NCBI GenBank assembly: GCA_963783145.1
Contig: CAWAMM010000002.1
Coordinates: forward strand, 620,001 to 684,000
From: DATGKG01 sp963783145
GTDB taxonomy: Bacteria; Desulfobacterota; Binatia; Binatales; Binataceae
DNA length: 64,000 bases
Direction of reading: 5' to 3'
The notes beneath the pieces were generated by a model. That model did no database searches. It worked only from the letters and a program-made list of their open reading frames with translations, and had not been told where the DNA came from. Shown here piece after piece: positions 47,452 to 56,413 of this stretch. Both the position numbers and the translations under genes were made by a program. The stretch's first letter is position 1, and every line of letters begins with the position of its first letter.

Positions 47452-48675
47452 TCAAATTTTTTCGTCGTCGGGATGGAGCGCGCGGAACTGCATGAGCAGC
47501 AACAGATCGTAGATGATCTTAAGCGCGCCACAACAGATGAGCGGCCATCCGAACGAGGTGACCTCGAGCAGCATGCCGGCTGGGACCGGCGCGGCCGCGC
47601 TCGCGAGGCTGCGCGGCACGTTGGTCACACTCGCCGCCGCGGCACGCTCCTCGGGCGGCACCACCGCCATCACGTAGGATTGCCGCGCCGGAACATCCAT
47701 CGATGACAGCGCCGAGCGCAGCAACAGGAAGAGAATCGCCAGGCTGACGTTCGGCATCAGCGCGGCGAGGATCAGGAATCCGCTGGCCGGGATGTGGGTG
47801 TAGACCATCGTGTTGATGCGCCCGAAGCGCGCCGCCAGCCGCGCCGACACGAATTGCGAGAACGAGCCAAGCAGGCCCGCGACGAAGAAGAAGGTTCCGG
47901 CCGCCTGCACCGACAGGTTGAAGCGACGAAACAGCCATAGCGCGAGCAGTGACTGAATCGCGAAGCCGCCCCCGAACGCATCGATGCTGAATAGCGCCGA
48001 TAGTCGCATCACGGTGGCGCGCGATTTCGCCAGCGGCGCGACTTTTACCGGGGTCGGCGGGGCTTCGACATCGCGCGACAGCGACCAATAGATCGATGCG
48101 GCGATGAGTCCGAGGATCGAGTAGATGACGAAGCCGAAGCGCTGCGCCGCGAGCAGGTTCCATCCGAAGCGCGGCGCGAGCGTCGAGGGCAATCCGCTGG
48201 CGAGCGCGCCGAATGCGCCGCCCAACGCGCCCGCCACATTGTAAATTGCGAAGATGCCAGTCAGGTCGCGCGACCCGATGGTTTGCGCGATGGCGGTTTG
48301 TTCGAGCGGAAGAAACAGGCTCACATCGCCGGCCGACGGGTTCATCGTGCCGATGAATGCGACGATCGCGAGCGCCCAGAAGTTGCGCGCATAGGTGAAG
48401 CCGAGTCCGGTGGCGATCATGAGCACCGCCGCGCCGAGGAACATCCGCCGCGTGCCGATCCGTCGCGTGGCGAATCCCGCCCATAGCGTGACCAGCGCCG
48501 AGCCGAACAGGGTCGCGAAAACGATCACGCCGATTCTGGCCGGGCTCAATCCGATTGCCGTCAGATAGCTGGGCAGCAGCACGCTGACGATGCCATCGCC
48601 GATGCCACGCAGTGCGCGGGTGGTTATCAGCCGTTTGCTATCGGCGGTCGCGGTCGCGGGGAACAGGGACGGCAT
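47452..48675 (-). CDS. MFS transporter, 12-helix
   Basis: 407 residues with about twelve hydrophobic helices in two halves. Signals are DGIVSVLLPSYLTAIGLSPARIG, GFATRRIGTRRMFLG (motif A), and in the second half FGRINTMVYTHIPASGFLILAA and a cytoplasmic VPPEERAAAAS loop. The substrate is unknown. No regulator or partner gene adjoins it. Confidence 0.85.
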   Translation of the reverse strand: MPSLFPATATADSKRLITTRALRGIGDGIVSVLLPSYLTAIGLSPARIGVIVFATLFGSALVTLWAGFATRRIGTRRMFLGAAVLMIATGLGFTYARNFWALAIVAFIGTMNPSAGDVSLFLPLEQTAIAQTIGSRDLTGIFAIYNVAGALGGAFGALASGLPSTLAPRFGWNLLAAQRFGFVIYSILGLIAASIYWSLSRDVEAPPTPVKVAPLAKSRATVMRLSALFSIDAFGGGFAIQSLLALWLFRRFNLSVQAAGTFFFVAGLLGSFSQFVSARLAARFGRINTMVYTHIPASGFLILAALMPNVSLAILFLLLRSALSSMDVPARQSYVMAVVPPEERAAAASVTNVPRSLASAAAPVPAGMLLEVTSFGWPLICCGALKIIYDLLLLMQFRALHPDDEKI

Positions 48676-48999
48676 CGGAAAACTCGCAAAACGATTGAAT
48701 GCGAGTTCTGCGAGGAGCGCCAGACCCGACTCGTCGACTGAGGGTCAGAAGAGGGCGTCAGACAGGCTTGCAATTTCGGGCCTTTCACCGTCCTGCGAGA
48801 TTTCCGCGCGATCGCTGGCAGTGTCAATAATTTCATCCTCGCGCGCTCGCTTTTTCGGCACTCGATTTCTCGTTTCTGTTTCGCGAGCGCTTCGCCGTCC
48901 AGCGAGCTACCAGTTACGGCTGATTCGTCAGCCAGCAACTTTTGGACACTCGAACCCCCCTCTTTTTCAGGACTTCGGTCAGGCTTACAATCCACCGAC
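48676..48999. other. Non-coding gap, no gene supported
   Basis: 324 bases. A minus-strand reading frame crosses it but has no recognisable domain and low-complexity Ser/Arg composition. A region near 48930-48985 has T-loop-like bases on the minus strand but no paired arm, so no tRNA is called. Confidence 0.5.
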
Positions 49000-49437
49000 A
49001 TGTTGTTTCGTCGTCGCAGCGACCTGAAAACGATGAACGCACGCACCAGCGAGATCATGGAACGCATCCAGCGACTCGAAGCGGAACACTTTGCGCTGCG
49101 CGCGGAGATCGGAGGTGAGCGGCACCTAAGATTTCTGACTGCGCAGATCGTCGGAGCCGCTGCGGATGCGTCGATCATCGGCAGCCCGGTACAGAAATTC
49201 GCTCAGGCGATGCGTGCGCCGTTGCCGCGCGGTCGCGCTGGGGGCATGGCGCGCGCTTCGAGTGCGGGGCGCTATTTCGATGGGACTTTCATGCCGCCGT
49301 CGGAGAAAAGAGAGGCGTACCGTTTAGACTACGAGCGTTTCGCTAGAGGTGGACGAGTCCGCGCTACGCTAGGCCTGCGCGGACCGGACGGGAGGTTTGT
49401 CTCGAATGAGCAAACGCGCGCTCAGAACAACGACTAA
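49000..49437 (+). CDS. Hypothetical protein with N-terminal coiled coil
   Basis: 145 residues, not recognised. The first part (NARTSEIMERIQRLEAEHFALRAEIGGE) looks like a short coiled coil; ATG 49033 is an alternative start. A basic middle and a C-terminal segment RLDYERFARGGRVRATLGLRGPDG follow. It overlaps the next gene by 32 bases. Confidence 0.45.
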   Translation: MLFRRRSDLKTMNARTSEIMERIQRLEAEHFALRAEIGGERHLRFLTAQIVGAAADASIIGSPVQKFAQAMRAPLPRGRAGGMARASSAGRYFDGTFMPPSEKREAYRLDYERFARGGRVRATLGLRGPDGRFVSNEQTRAQNND

Positions 49438-49669
49438 GACACCTTTCATAGATAGGCCCAAACGAAAGTATCCCTGTCCGCGCTGCGAGAGCAGCGTGAA
49501 GGTGTTGCGTAGATTCCCAGCCAAGTCGGTGCGGGGCAGTCATGAAGAACATGTTGTTGGAGAGTGCGAGAAGTGTGCCGCGAGACTATGGCATCACGGC
49601 TCAAGTGATCGGGCATCTGTGAACTGGTTTGAGGACTCGGAGAAGGACCAACAGGGATGCCGATGCTAG
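49406..49669 (+). CDS. Small putative zinc-binding protein
   Basis: 87 residues from ATG 49406, with GGGAGG (49390-49395) 10 bases ahead. Basic N-terminus, then KYPCPRCESSVKVLRRF and VVGECEKCAARLWHHG, two CxxC pairs about 35 residues apart as in zinc ribbons, and a short tail. No family assigned; it could be a small DNA-binding or regulatory protein. Confidence 0.5.
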   Translation: MSKRALRTTTKTPFIDRPKRKYPCPRCESSVKVLRRFPAKSVRGSHEEHVVGECEKCAARLWHHGSSDRASVNWFEDSEKDQQGCRC

Positions 49670-49912
49670 CAGTAGGGACCATGTGAACCTCAACCCGACC
49701 TCGGTTTTGATCGTCGCACTCTTAGCAGGGTTGGTCCTCGCTTTGTTCGTGAACCGGATTGATCGATTCGATGACGCTCGTAAAAAAAAACGCCGCTGCC
49801 TCGGAACCAATAGACAAATCAGGAGAAGGGTGTTTGGAAGCCATCGGAGGCTGCCTTTTCGCGACGTTCTCTTTGGGATTGCCCGTACTCTTAATCTTAG
49901 CGCTCCTGAAAT

Positions 49913-50623
49913 ATGTTTTCAGTTGCTGAGAGGATCGTGTCGTTCTATGGGAGCGTCCTTTCAGCAGGATCGATAATCGCTGGTTTCTGCGGTTTATTTC
50001 TGCTGTTCCGAATCCAACGTGAGGCCGATTTTCTGCGTCAGCCGGGAAAGCTCCACTACCAGCAGCACTTTACCAGTTCGATGTTCCTAATCATTCTAGC
50101 GACCATTTGCGCCTTCGTTTTCGGCGTTTGGTTCCCGCTCCTCGGTCTGGCCGGTTCCCCTTGCCCACTACTGCACCCGCCGGTGATCGTCGGCGGTCTG
50201 ATTGGTGCGAGTCTGCTGCTGGCCGCTTACGTCCTCGACGAACTTGTCCACTACGAGATATTGTTTCCGCCATCCCAGCGCCACAGGTTGTCCGATCCGG
50301 CACGTGCGCGGGGGCACCTTTCGGGAATCATCAAGCTTGATTCGCATGGCTTTTTCCGCAGCAAAGAACGTTACGTATGGGTCTTCGGGATTGTTGGAGC
50401 AGCGATTGGCGGATACGTTTCGTACTGCTATTTATCTGGGCTATTTGCAGACAAATGGTCTATAGACAGAAACGTATCCGTCAAGTTGAGCGTTACCTCA
50501 CAGGAGACCCAAGCGCCTAGGCCGACGGCGATCGAGACCGCAACTGCGACATGGACTCCGACGGCGATTGCTCCAAAAAAAGCGCCACTCGGGCCCGGGT
50601 CCGCGGCCGCGTCGAGTCCGTAG
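49913..50623 (+). CDS. Hypothetical membrane protein
   Basis: 236 residues. Four hydrophobic segments: IIAGFCGLFLLFRI, MFLIILATICAFVFGVWFPLLGLAG, VIVGGLIGASLLLAAYVLDELV and WVFGIVGAAIGGYVSYCYLSGL. The last 60 residues are Thr/Ala/Pro-rich (RPTAIETATATWTPTAIA). Not recognised. It has no strong ribosome site but there is an in-frame stop just upstream of ATG 49913. Confidence 0.6.
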   Translation: MFSVAERIVSFYGSVLSAGSIIAGFCGLFLLFRIQREADFLRQPGKLHYQQHFTSSMFLIILATICAFVFGVWFPLLGLAGSPCPLLHPPVIVGGLIGASLLLAAYVLDELVHYEILFPPSQRHRLSDPARARGHLSGIIKLDSHGFFRSKERYVWVFGIVGAAIGGYVSYCYLSGLFADKWSIDRNVSVKLSVTSQETQAPRPTAIETATATWTPTAIAPKKAPLGPGSAAASSP

Positions 50624-51385
50624 TTTTTCCCAATCTCGCGAGAACCGGGGGTTAATTCTGAGACGTTCCCTCGTATCTCAGAAACAGTGAAGAGGGCGCG
50701 CGCGGACGCGCGCATTCATTGGTAGCGTCCAGCTCCGCGCAGCAAGCCGCGCCACCGCTGCGCGGCCCGCGCCGGCGCCGGGGCGCTTGGCACGGCTTCG
50801 CATGCTGCGCTGAACGCAGTTTGACCTTGCGCGGCGCTCGGAAGGTGTGAGAGCGCCGCGCTTAAAAAAGTCTCCTTGGAATCGATCGGGAAGCTAACCC
50901 GCCGGGATGATCGAGTGGAGCTGTAATTCCGACCGGAAAAGCTCCATCCGGCACTATCTGCGGGCGTAGCGACGAAGGATCGCGTCGCGCCGGCAACTCG
51001 GTGAACGCGACCAGCGCGACAATGACAATCACGACCCTGACTTGGCGGTAGAGTTTCGGCCTCACATTATGAAGCGGAGGTAGTTGCCACGCGCCGCACA
51101 CTATGTTGGCGAGAGTAAGTCATTCCGGCGTCAAAATGTTATCATAAGCAAGCAGAGGGGATAGATGCCGTTGCCGGTTGCTATGGGCGGGCATAGTCAG
51201 ACCGATTGTTGGCGGAATCAATCAGGGAGATGGGTTTGTCGATGAGGTCGAAAATACCAAACGAAGCCAAATAACCATTGAGAATGTTGGAGTTTCATTT
51301 TTTTGAGGCGTTGCAAATCGACGAGCTAATGGTCTGGAAATCATAAACGAACCCAACCTGAACCGATCGCCCCTGTATGTGGGGG
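50624..51385. other. Long gap without a supported gene
   Basis: About 760 bases. It begins GC-rich and becomes AT-rich toward 51200. A perfect 11-bp hairpin GCGCGGCGCTC / GAGCGCCGCGC is at 50829-50861 but has no T-run, so it is not a classical terminator. A minus-strand frame of 79 codons at 50862-51101 with one hydrophobic stretch has no other support. Confidence 0.55.
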
Positions 51386-51569
51386 TGTTGTCGCGTGAGC
51401 GTCGCGCGACGAATGCCGATTGCGCGTCTATTTGAACGATGATTATGCATTGTCGCGTTGTGGACAATAACGTTAGTTAATTTAGAGATTTATGGCATCA
51501 ATAAGCATTATTAAATAATGACTGGCCAGTCTTGGTTTTTGTGCGCGACAGCACTGCGACAGTTGTCGC
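51386..51569. promoter_or_regulatory. Cluster of TGTCGC / GCGACA half-sites upstream of the sigma-54 activator
   Basis: TTGTCGCGTGAGCGTCGCGCGAC starts at 51388, TTGTC-N8-GACAA at 51450-51467, and GCGACA-GT-TGTCGC at 51556-51569. The same half-sites form a large palindrome downstream of the gene at 53621-53645. They are probably binding sites of the activator itself (autoregulation); this is inference. Confidence 0.6.
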
Positions 51570-51642
51570 GACTTGCGGTATGCGCTGCAATTTTTCTAGG
51601 CTGTTTTGTACCCAAAATCGAGTCCTCCAATTTGAGGCTTTC

Positions 51643-53601
51643 TTGTCCGAACTCATCGTAATAGACAACGCGGTCGTCGCCCGGCTATGGGAGCGATACG
51701 TCGCCGGCGAGGAGGTCGACCTCAGCAAGCTGCGTCCGGAAATCGCGGCGTCGTGGCAACGATGCCGCGACGAGTTCCGGGTGCCGCTCGAAACTACCCG
51801 GATGCCGAGCCGAACCGCGGATATCTCGACTCTGGATGCGGACCTTAAAGAAGCGTCTGTTCCGGTGGTCGATCTTCTGCATGCGGCGATTACCGGCGTT
51901 GGCGCCTTGGTCGGTATCAGCAATCGCGAAGGGGAGCTGCTTCATGTTCTTCCCAGCGATGCCAAGGTCGGCGATGCGGCGCAGCAGTTTAATGCGGTGC
52001 CGGGTGCGATCGGAAGCGAGGCCAGTATCGGGACCAATTGCGTCGGGACCGGGATCATCATCGGCAAGCCGATCCAGATTCGCCTCGATGAGCATTACCT
52101 GTCGATTTTCAAAAATTGGAGCACCTGCTCGGCACCGATTCTTCATCCCATCAATGGTTCGCTCACCGGGGTGTTTGCGATTTCGGGATTAAGCGAAGTT
52201 GGTCATCCGCGAATGATCGAGTTTGCGGTGCGCGGCGCGGAGTTGGTGAGCAAGTTGCTCGGCTCGGTCCAGGCGATCGATCGACTCGCCCTGGTACGCA
52301 GTTTCGATGACTTCTCCCGGCGTTACCAGGATGCGGCCCTGCTTGCGGTCGACGCCTACGGCTTCATCATGCAGACCACTCCGCAAAGTTCCGAGGCGGT
52401 CGCGGCCCAAAGTGGCAGTGCGCCGGGCAGCCGGATCTCCGAGCTGGTCGGCGCTGAGGCGATCAAGCGGCTGCAGGGTCAGGATCGCGCGTGCGAGCTG
52501 GACCTGCCGTTGCCGAGCGGCGCCAAGGCGCTCGCCAACCCGGTGCATCGAGGCAATCGGCTGGTGGGTGCGATCGTGGTCTTCACCCCGAACAAACGCC
52601 CGCCGATCCAGCGCACCCCGAAGCCGGAAAAAACCTGGAGCAGTCATTTCACCTTCGCCGATATTGTCGGCGATAGTCCGGCGCTGGCCAATTCGGTCCG
52701 GCTCGCGACCCGCGCCGCGCGCACCGAGCATCCGGTGCTGGTGCTGGGCGAATCGGGCACCGGGAAGGAAATGTTCGCGCATGCAATCCATGACCTCAGC
52801 GTGCGCCGCGCCGGTCCCTTCGTCGCGTTCAACTTTGGCGCGATGTCGGAAGAACTCACCATCTCCGAGATGTGTGGACATGAACCGGGAGCATTTACCG
52901 GAGCGACGGCGAGCGGGACCAAGAGCGGCATCTTCGATAGCGCGCAAGGCGGCACCCTGTTCATCGACGAGTTACAGGATGCGGGCCCGAAAGCGCAGAG
53001 CCTGCTGCTGCGCTTCGTCGAAACGCATACGTTTGTGCGCGTCGGCGGAACCGCGCCGGTGCAGAGCGATGTGCGGGTTATTGCGGCATCCAACAATGCG
53101 GATGCGCGGCTGGCGGAACGGGTTCGGCCCGACCTCCTCTATCGCCTCAATTCGATTACGGTGCGAATCCCGCCGCTGCGGGAGCGCATGGAGGATATCC
53201 AGCCGATCGGGGAGCGCCATCTGCGCACCTTGGGGTTTCGCGGGTTGGTCGATCCGGAGGTTTGGGAGCGGCTGAAACGCTATCAATGGCCGGGCAACGT
53301 GCGCGAACTCCAGAATGCGCTCCTGCGCGCGACGCTGAACTCCTCGGGGATGCGGCTTACGGTCGAGGATTTCCCGTCCTTGACGAATAGCGAAAACAAA
53401 CCCACTGAGGGCGGGCCACCAACGACGGTTAGGGAAATCAGCAAAGACCTGGTTCTGAGCGATATCGCCGAAACCTCCGACGAGGTGGTGCGGATCATTC
53501 GCGAATGTCGCGGGAATGTCGGAAAAGCGGCGAAAATGCTCGGGATTCATCGCTCGACGCTGTATCGACGCCTGGAAAAGCTCGGCATCCAAGTGCAGTA
53601 G
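51643..53601 (+). CDS. Sigma-54-dependent transcriptional activator, AcoR-like (GAF-AAA+-Fis)
   Basis: 652 residues from TTG 51643, preferred because GAGG (51633-51636) is 6 bases ahead and putative operator sites fill the sequence before it; the frame is open from 51532. N-terminal AcoR-type signature RPEIAASWQRCRDEF, then a GAF sensor (IGTNCVGTGIIIGKPIQI, GVFAISGLSEVGHP). The AAA+ domain has Walker A LGESGTGKEM (residue about 405), the sigma-54 contact loop EPGAFTGATASG, Walker B GGTLFIDELQD and the sensor region PDLLYRLNSITVRIPPLRER. The Fis-type HTH is NVGKAAKMLGIHRSTLYRRLEKLG. It responds to a small ligand through GAF and drives sigma-54 promoters; one lies directly downstream. Confidence 0.9.
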   Translation: MSELIVIDNAVVARLWERYVAGEEVDLSKLRPEIAASWQRCRDEFRVPLETTRMPSRTADISTLDADLKEASVPVVDLLHAAITGVGALVGISNREGELLHVLPSDAKVGDAAQQFNAVPGAIGSEASIGTNCVGTGIIIGKPIQIRLDEHYLSIFKNWSTCSAPILHPINGSLTGVFAISGLSEVGHPRMIEFAVRGAELVSKLLGSVQAIDRLALVRSFDDFSRRYQDAALLAVDAYGFIMQTTPQSSEAVAAQSGSAPGSRISELVGAEAIKRLQGQDRACELDLPLPSGAKALANPVHRGNRLVGAIVVFTPNKRPPIQRTPKPEKTWSSHFTFADIVGDSPALANSVRLATRAARTEHPVLVLGESGTGKEMFAHAIHDLSVRRAGPFVAFNFGAMSEELTISEMCGHEPGAFTGATASGTKSGIFDSAQGGTLFIDELQDAGPKAQSLLLRFVETHTFVRVGGTAPVQSDVRVIAASNNADARLAERVRPDLLYRLNSITVRIPPLRERMEDIQPIGERHLRTLGFRGLVDPEVWERLKRYQWPGNVRELQNALLRATLNSSGMRLTVEDFPSLTNSENKPTEGGPPTTVREISKDLVLSDIAETSDEVVRIIRECRGNVGKAAKMLGIHRSTLYRRLEKLGIQVQ

Positions 53602-53620
53602 CGCGGTCGTCGCGTCGCGT

Positions 53621-53645
53621 TTGTCGCGCGACAGTCGCGCGACAA
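53621..53645. promoter_or_regulatory. Palindromic upstream activator site
   Basis: A 25-base near-perfect palindrome made of TGTCGCGCGACA (53622-53633) followed by GTCGCGCGAC (53634-53643), odd only at its centre. It is about 80 bases before the -24 element, at the spacing normal for enhancer-binding proteins, and shares half-sites with the region ahead of the activator gene. Confidence 0.7.
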
Positions 53646-53714
53646 CATCAAGCCGCACCAACAAGTTAGCATCAATAAGCATCAATAAAGCTAGTTCGAT
53701 GGCCATCGATAGAG

Positions 53715-53730
53715 TGGCACCGGAGTTGCT
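53715..53730 (+). promoter_or_regulatory. Sigma-54 (-24/-12) promoter
   Basis: TGGCACCGGAGTTGCT: GG at 53716-53717 and GC at 53728-53729 with ten bases between, matching the sigma-54 consensus TGGCAC-N5-TTGC(A/T). Start of transcription would be about 53741, 80 bases before the exported-protein gene. Confidence 0.85.
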
Positions 53731-53821
53731 TGAACCTACCTCTTGTCGAAACAAGGCACTAACGCTCTGTCAGACAACACTAGGGTGAACCAGACACCAA
53801 GCTGAATGGGAGCGCGAGCAG

Positions 53822-54256
53822 ATGAAAGTTAGTAAGAAATTTTGGATAGCAGGAGCAACGACAGCAATGGCCGTCGGACTAGCCGGCGGCGTTTTCGGAG
53901 CATTTCTTTCGGTAGCTCATCCGGCACTGAGTCCCTCGAACACCCCTGTCGCCTCAGCGCCGGTGACTATAGAGCCGGGCACACCGATCCTCCTCTTCAA
54001 CAAGGGCGAAGCGCACGCCTCGGTCAAGGTCGACCGGAACGGAATAATCCTGTTGAACCTCACGACCAAGACCGGCCAGAACCAGATAGCGCTCGGTGTG
54101 CTCGGCGACTCCAAACTCGAAGTCGGCGTGTTCGATTCCGCCGGCAAGGCGCGGGCAGGCATGGAAGTGCCGATGAAGACCTCCGGCAAGGTTCATATGC
54201 TGTTGCTCGATAAGCACGAAATTCAGCCGGGCGCGAGTGTGCCGGCACGGAGCTAA
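53822..54256 (+). CDS. Small exported protein under the sigma-54 promoter
   Basis: 144 residues. Signal peptide or anchor MKVSKKFWIAGATTAMAVGLAGGVFGAFLS; cleavage near SVAHPA is possible. The remaining 110 residues are beta-rich (PILLFNKGEAHASVKVDRNGIILLNL, GQNQIALGVLGDSKLEVGVFDSAG, GKVHMLLLDKHEI). No known domain recognised. GGGAG is 9 bases before ATG. Its placement after UAS and -24/-12 elements makes it the likely target of the neighbouring activator. Confidence 0.75.
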   Translation: MKVSKKFWIAGATTAMAVGLAGGVFGAFLSVAHPALSPSNTPVASAPVTIEPGTPILLFNKGEAHASVKVDRNGIILLNLTTKTGQNQIALGVLGDSKLEVGVFDSAGKARAGMEVPMKTSGKVHMLLLDKHEIQPGASVPARS

Positions 54257-54432
54257 AAGCTTCTACAACCCCCAGTCACCGGGCTCTTTCCACACACCCC
54301 CCCCACTCCTCCCAAAAGGGCCCGGTGACACTTCCTCTCCAAGCATCTTCAGCGATTCCGGCGTGGCGGCACAGCGTTGATGGACGCTATGGCGCCGACG
54401 GCGGATCCTAGAACTCTGCTTTCCTTCAACAA

Positions 54433-54450
54433 CTCTCCCTACTGGGAGAG
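54433..54450. repeat. CTCTCCC / GGGAGAG hairpin
   Basis: 7-bp stem with loop TACT, in the 227-base gap between the convergent genes at 54256 and 54484. The rest of this gap has no gene signal. Confidence 0.5.
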
Positions 54451-54483
54451 ACAAGAGTGAGCGCAGGATTGTCGAAGCTGCTC

Positions 54484-54966
54484 CTACGCCGCGTGCGAGG
54501 CTCCGTTCGCGTTGGTATTGCAGATGGCCCCTAACGTTTCGATGAGTTCGCCATCTTTGATGGGACGCTTACGAGACTTCGAGGCGCGCAGCCGTTCGGT
54601 CTCGCACGCGATATCGCTGACCGACAGAATTCCGACTAGCCGTTGACTCTTGTCCACGACGGGCAAGCGACGAATCTGACGCTCGCGCATCCGCTCGGCG
54701 GCCGCCGAAATATTGTCACTTGGATTACAAACGCTCACATTGCGCGACATTACGCTGGCAACCGAGGCGTCCTTGAGGCCGATGCCCTTAGTGTACGCTG
54801 CCATACAAATGTCGCGGTCCGTGAGCATCCCGATCACTTTCGAGTCCGGATCGACTATCGGCACCGCTCCGCAATCATTTTCCCACATGAGCTGGGCCGC
54901 TCGATTAAGCGAATCATGCTGGGAGCAAGCTTTAACTTCCTTGGTCATGAGGTCACTAACTTTCAT
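54484..54966 (-). CDS. CBS-domain protein
   Basis: 160 residues from ATG 54966 (AGGAG 8 bases upstream). Two CBS motifs: VSDLMTKEVKACSQHDSLNRAAQLMWENDCGAVPIVD with VIGMLTDRDICMAAY, and VASVMSRNVSVCNPSDNISAAAERMRERQIRRLPVVD with LVGILSVSDIA. Stand-alone CBS pairs bind adenosine nucleotides and act as sensors. Target unknown. The short C-terminal tail has no clear motif. Confidence 0.9.
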   Translation of the reverse strand: MKVSDLMTKEVKACSQHDSLNRAAQLMWENDCGAVPIVDPDSKVIGMLTDRDICMAAYTKGIGLKDASVASVMSRNVSVCNPSDNISAAAERMRERQIRRLPVVDKSQRLVGILSVSDIACETERLRASKSRKRPIKDGELIETLGAICNTNANGASHAA

Positions 54967-55378
54967 CACCACTACTCCTCTCTCCGAGCGCGACAATAGA
55001 AGCGCCGCGCCATGCCATTAGTAAGATCGCCAGCAATCCGATGAGACATCACCTTGCCGTTGCATGCAGCGCAAAACACAAACCCACCGTCAGGAATCGG
55101 ACGAAGTGCCGACACGTAATCATCAGCACGACCGCTGCCCAACTGGCGACAACCACGCGGTTGAGAACGTTTCTATCTCAACGAAAAAGTTGAGTTAAGT
55201 ATGGCGAGGAAAAATTGAATCATCTTTCCACACCGATGCGATGCGCCTGTTACTAGACGGTGACACATCATGGAACCATCCCTAGAGATCGCGTGGCGAG
55301 CGTAGCGCGACCTCGCGCGGTGGCACATTCGATGCTTGGTTCACTGCGTTTCAAAAATCTTTATCGGGGGCGATTGCG
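54967..55378. other. Gap of about 410 bases, no gene supported
   Basis: No convincing frame on either strand. A CTCAAC-N8-GTTGAG inverted pair near 55178-55193 is the only structure noted. It may hold the promoter of the gene at 55379. Confidence 0.5.
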
Positions 55379-55831
55379 ATGCATCGTGAAGCTGAGCGAG
55401 AAGGCGAGCGTGACGCTCAAATGGATACCTCCAAGAGCACGCGCCAGGGGGCCAATCCCAAAACTCAACGCGCCGAAGTGGATGGCGTGTTTCCGCTGAT
55501 GCCGCAGCAGTATTATGACCTGATTTCTCGCCGCCGCATCATTGACGGCGAACGGCGCCTGATGTTCGCCGTCTTCGAAGACGCGGTCCGCTGTTACGTG
55601 ATGTGCATGAGTTCGAAATCGCAGGCCCGGCGCAGAGAATTCGAAGAAGTACGGAGCTGGATGGACCTTCGCGGGCACCACAGCGTCTTCTCTTTCGATA
55701 GTCTGTGCGATTTGTTCGAAATCGATGCCGACCTGCTTCGTCGTCAGCTTGCCACGCTGCGTTCTTCGGATTTACCGCGCCGTCGAATCGGATCGATCGG
55801 CCGCCGTGTGCCGATGAGCGCGACCATGTGA
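55379..55831 (+). CDS. Conserved hypothetical protein, paralogue of the gene at 1362
   Basis: 150 residues (ATG 55421 would give 136). The core matches the protein at 1362: PLMPQQYYDLISRRR, IDGERRLMFAVFEDAVRCYVMC, then EVRSWMDLRGHHSVFSFDSLCDLFEIDADLLRRQLATL. Shared signature is ERRLxxxVxEDAVxCxxxC, a Trp, and FSFDxxCDxxxIxAxxxRxxL. The C-terminus is short here and lacks the basic Ala/Pro tail of the other copy. Function unknown. Confidence 0.72.
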   Translation: MHREAEREGERDAQMDTSKSTRQGANPKTQRAEVDGVFPLMPQQYYDLISRRRIIDGERRLMFAVFEDAVRCYVMCMSSKSQARRREFEEVRSWMDLRGHHSVFSFDSLCDLFEIDADLLRRQLATLRSSDLPRRRIGSIGRRVPMSATM

Positions 55832-55917
55832 CGCGGACCGCAGAGTGAAGATGGTGCCGCGTCTGTATCCTACGGGACCAATTGCGTGGGTCCCGATGGA
55901 TACATGGAGGCGGCTTG

Positions 55918-56388
55918 CTATGCGGTTGCGGCCGAATTGACTGGGACCCATTGGTATCGCACATCGGGAGTTCGCTCCTCGTTGCGCGATCCGTCAGTGA
56001 ACTCGATCGCAACGAAACCGCGGCGCTCATAGAATGCACGCGCGCGATGGTTGCCCTCAAACGTCCAGAGCATTAGGCCTTCGGGACGCAGCTCCTTGGC
56101 TCTCCGTAAGAGCGCATCGCCGATCCCAGTCCCCTGATGGCCCGGTGCGACATACAGATGCTCGACCCATTCGCCTTCGACGGCGATGAAGCCGATCACG
56201 CCTTCCTCGAGTTCAGCGACCAGCACCACATGATTCGGAATCACAAAATCGCCGAAGAAACGGACCGTCGCCTCGAAGCTATGGACGACGGGAAGCCATG
56301 GCATCGCGACCCGGCGCGCATCGACATGCGCCTGCGCGATAGCGACGGCGTCATCTGGACGCGCCGGTCGAATCTCAAAGAGCGCCAT
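55918..56388 (-). CDS. GNAT family N-acetyltransferase
   Basis: 156 residues. GNAT fold: IRPARPDDAVAIAQAHVDARR, motif A VEHLYVAPGHQGTGIGDALLRRAKEL with the acetyl-CoA loop Q/GxGxG as GHQGTGIG, and motif B LMLWTFEGNHRARAFYERRGFVAIEFTDG. The acceptor is unknown. Confidence 0.9.
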   Translation of the reverse strand: MALFEIRPARPDDAVAIAQAHVDARRVAMPWLPVVHSFEATVRFFGDFVIPNHVVLVAELEEGVIGFIAVEGEWVEHLYVAPGHQGTGIGDALLRRAKELRPEGLMLWTFEGNHRARAFYERRGFVAIEFTDGSRNEERTPDVRYQWVPVNSAATA

Positions 56389-56413
56389 CGCGATACAGCA
56401 GGGACAGGGCAGG

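Noticed and set aside
48930..48990. tRNA-like bases (GGGTTCGAGTG on the minus strand)
   Set aside because: No matching stem for a T-arm and no anticodon or acceptor stem; not a tRNA.
48627..49178. Minus-strand frame of 183 codons
   Set aside because: Overlaps the MFS start and the gene at 49000; Ser/Arg-rich with no domain, typical of a shadow in GC-rich DNA.
49683..49976. Small frame from GTG 49683 with one hydrophobic stretch (SVLIVALLAGLVLALFV)
   Set aside because: It could be a tiny membrane peptide, but it has no ribosome site, its second half is basic noise, and it overlaps the membrane protein at 49913.
50829..50861. 11-bp GC-rich hairpin as a terminator
   Set aside because: No T-run on either strand after the stem.
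51491..51508. TGGCAT-N-GCA as a second sigma-54 promoter ahead of the activator
   Set aside because: The spacing between GG and GC is 9 bases, and sigma-54 needs 10.
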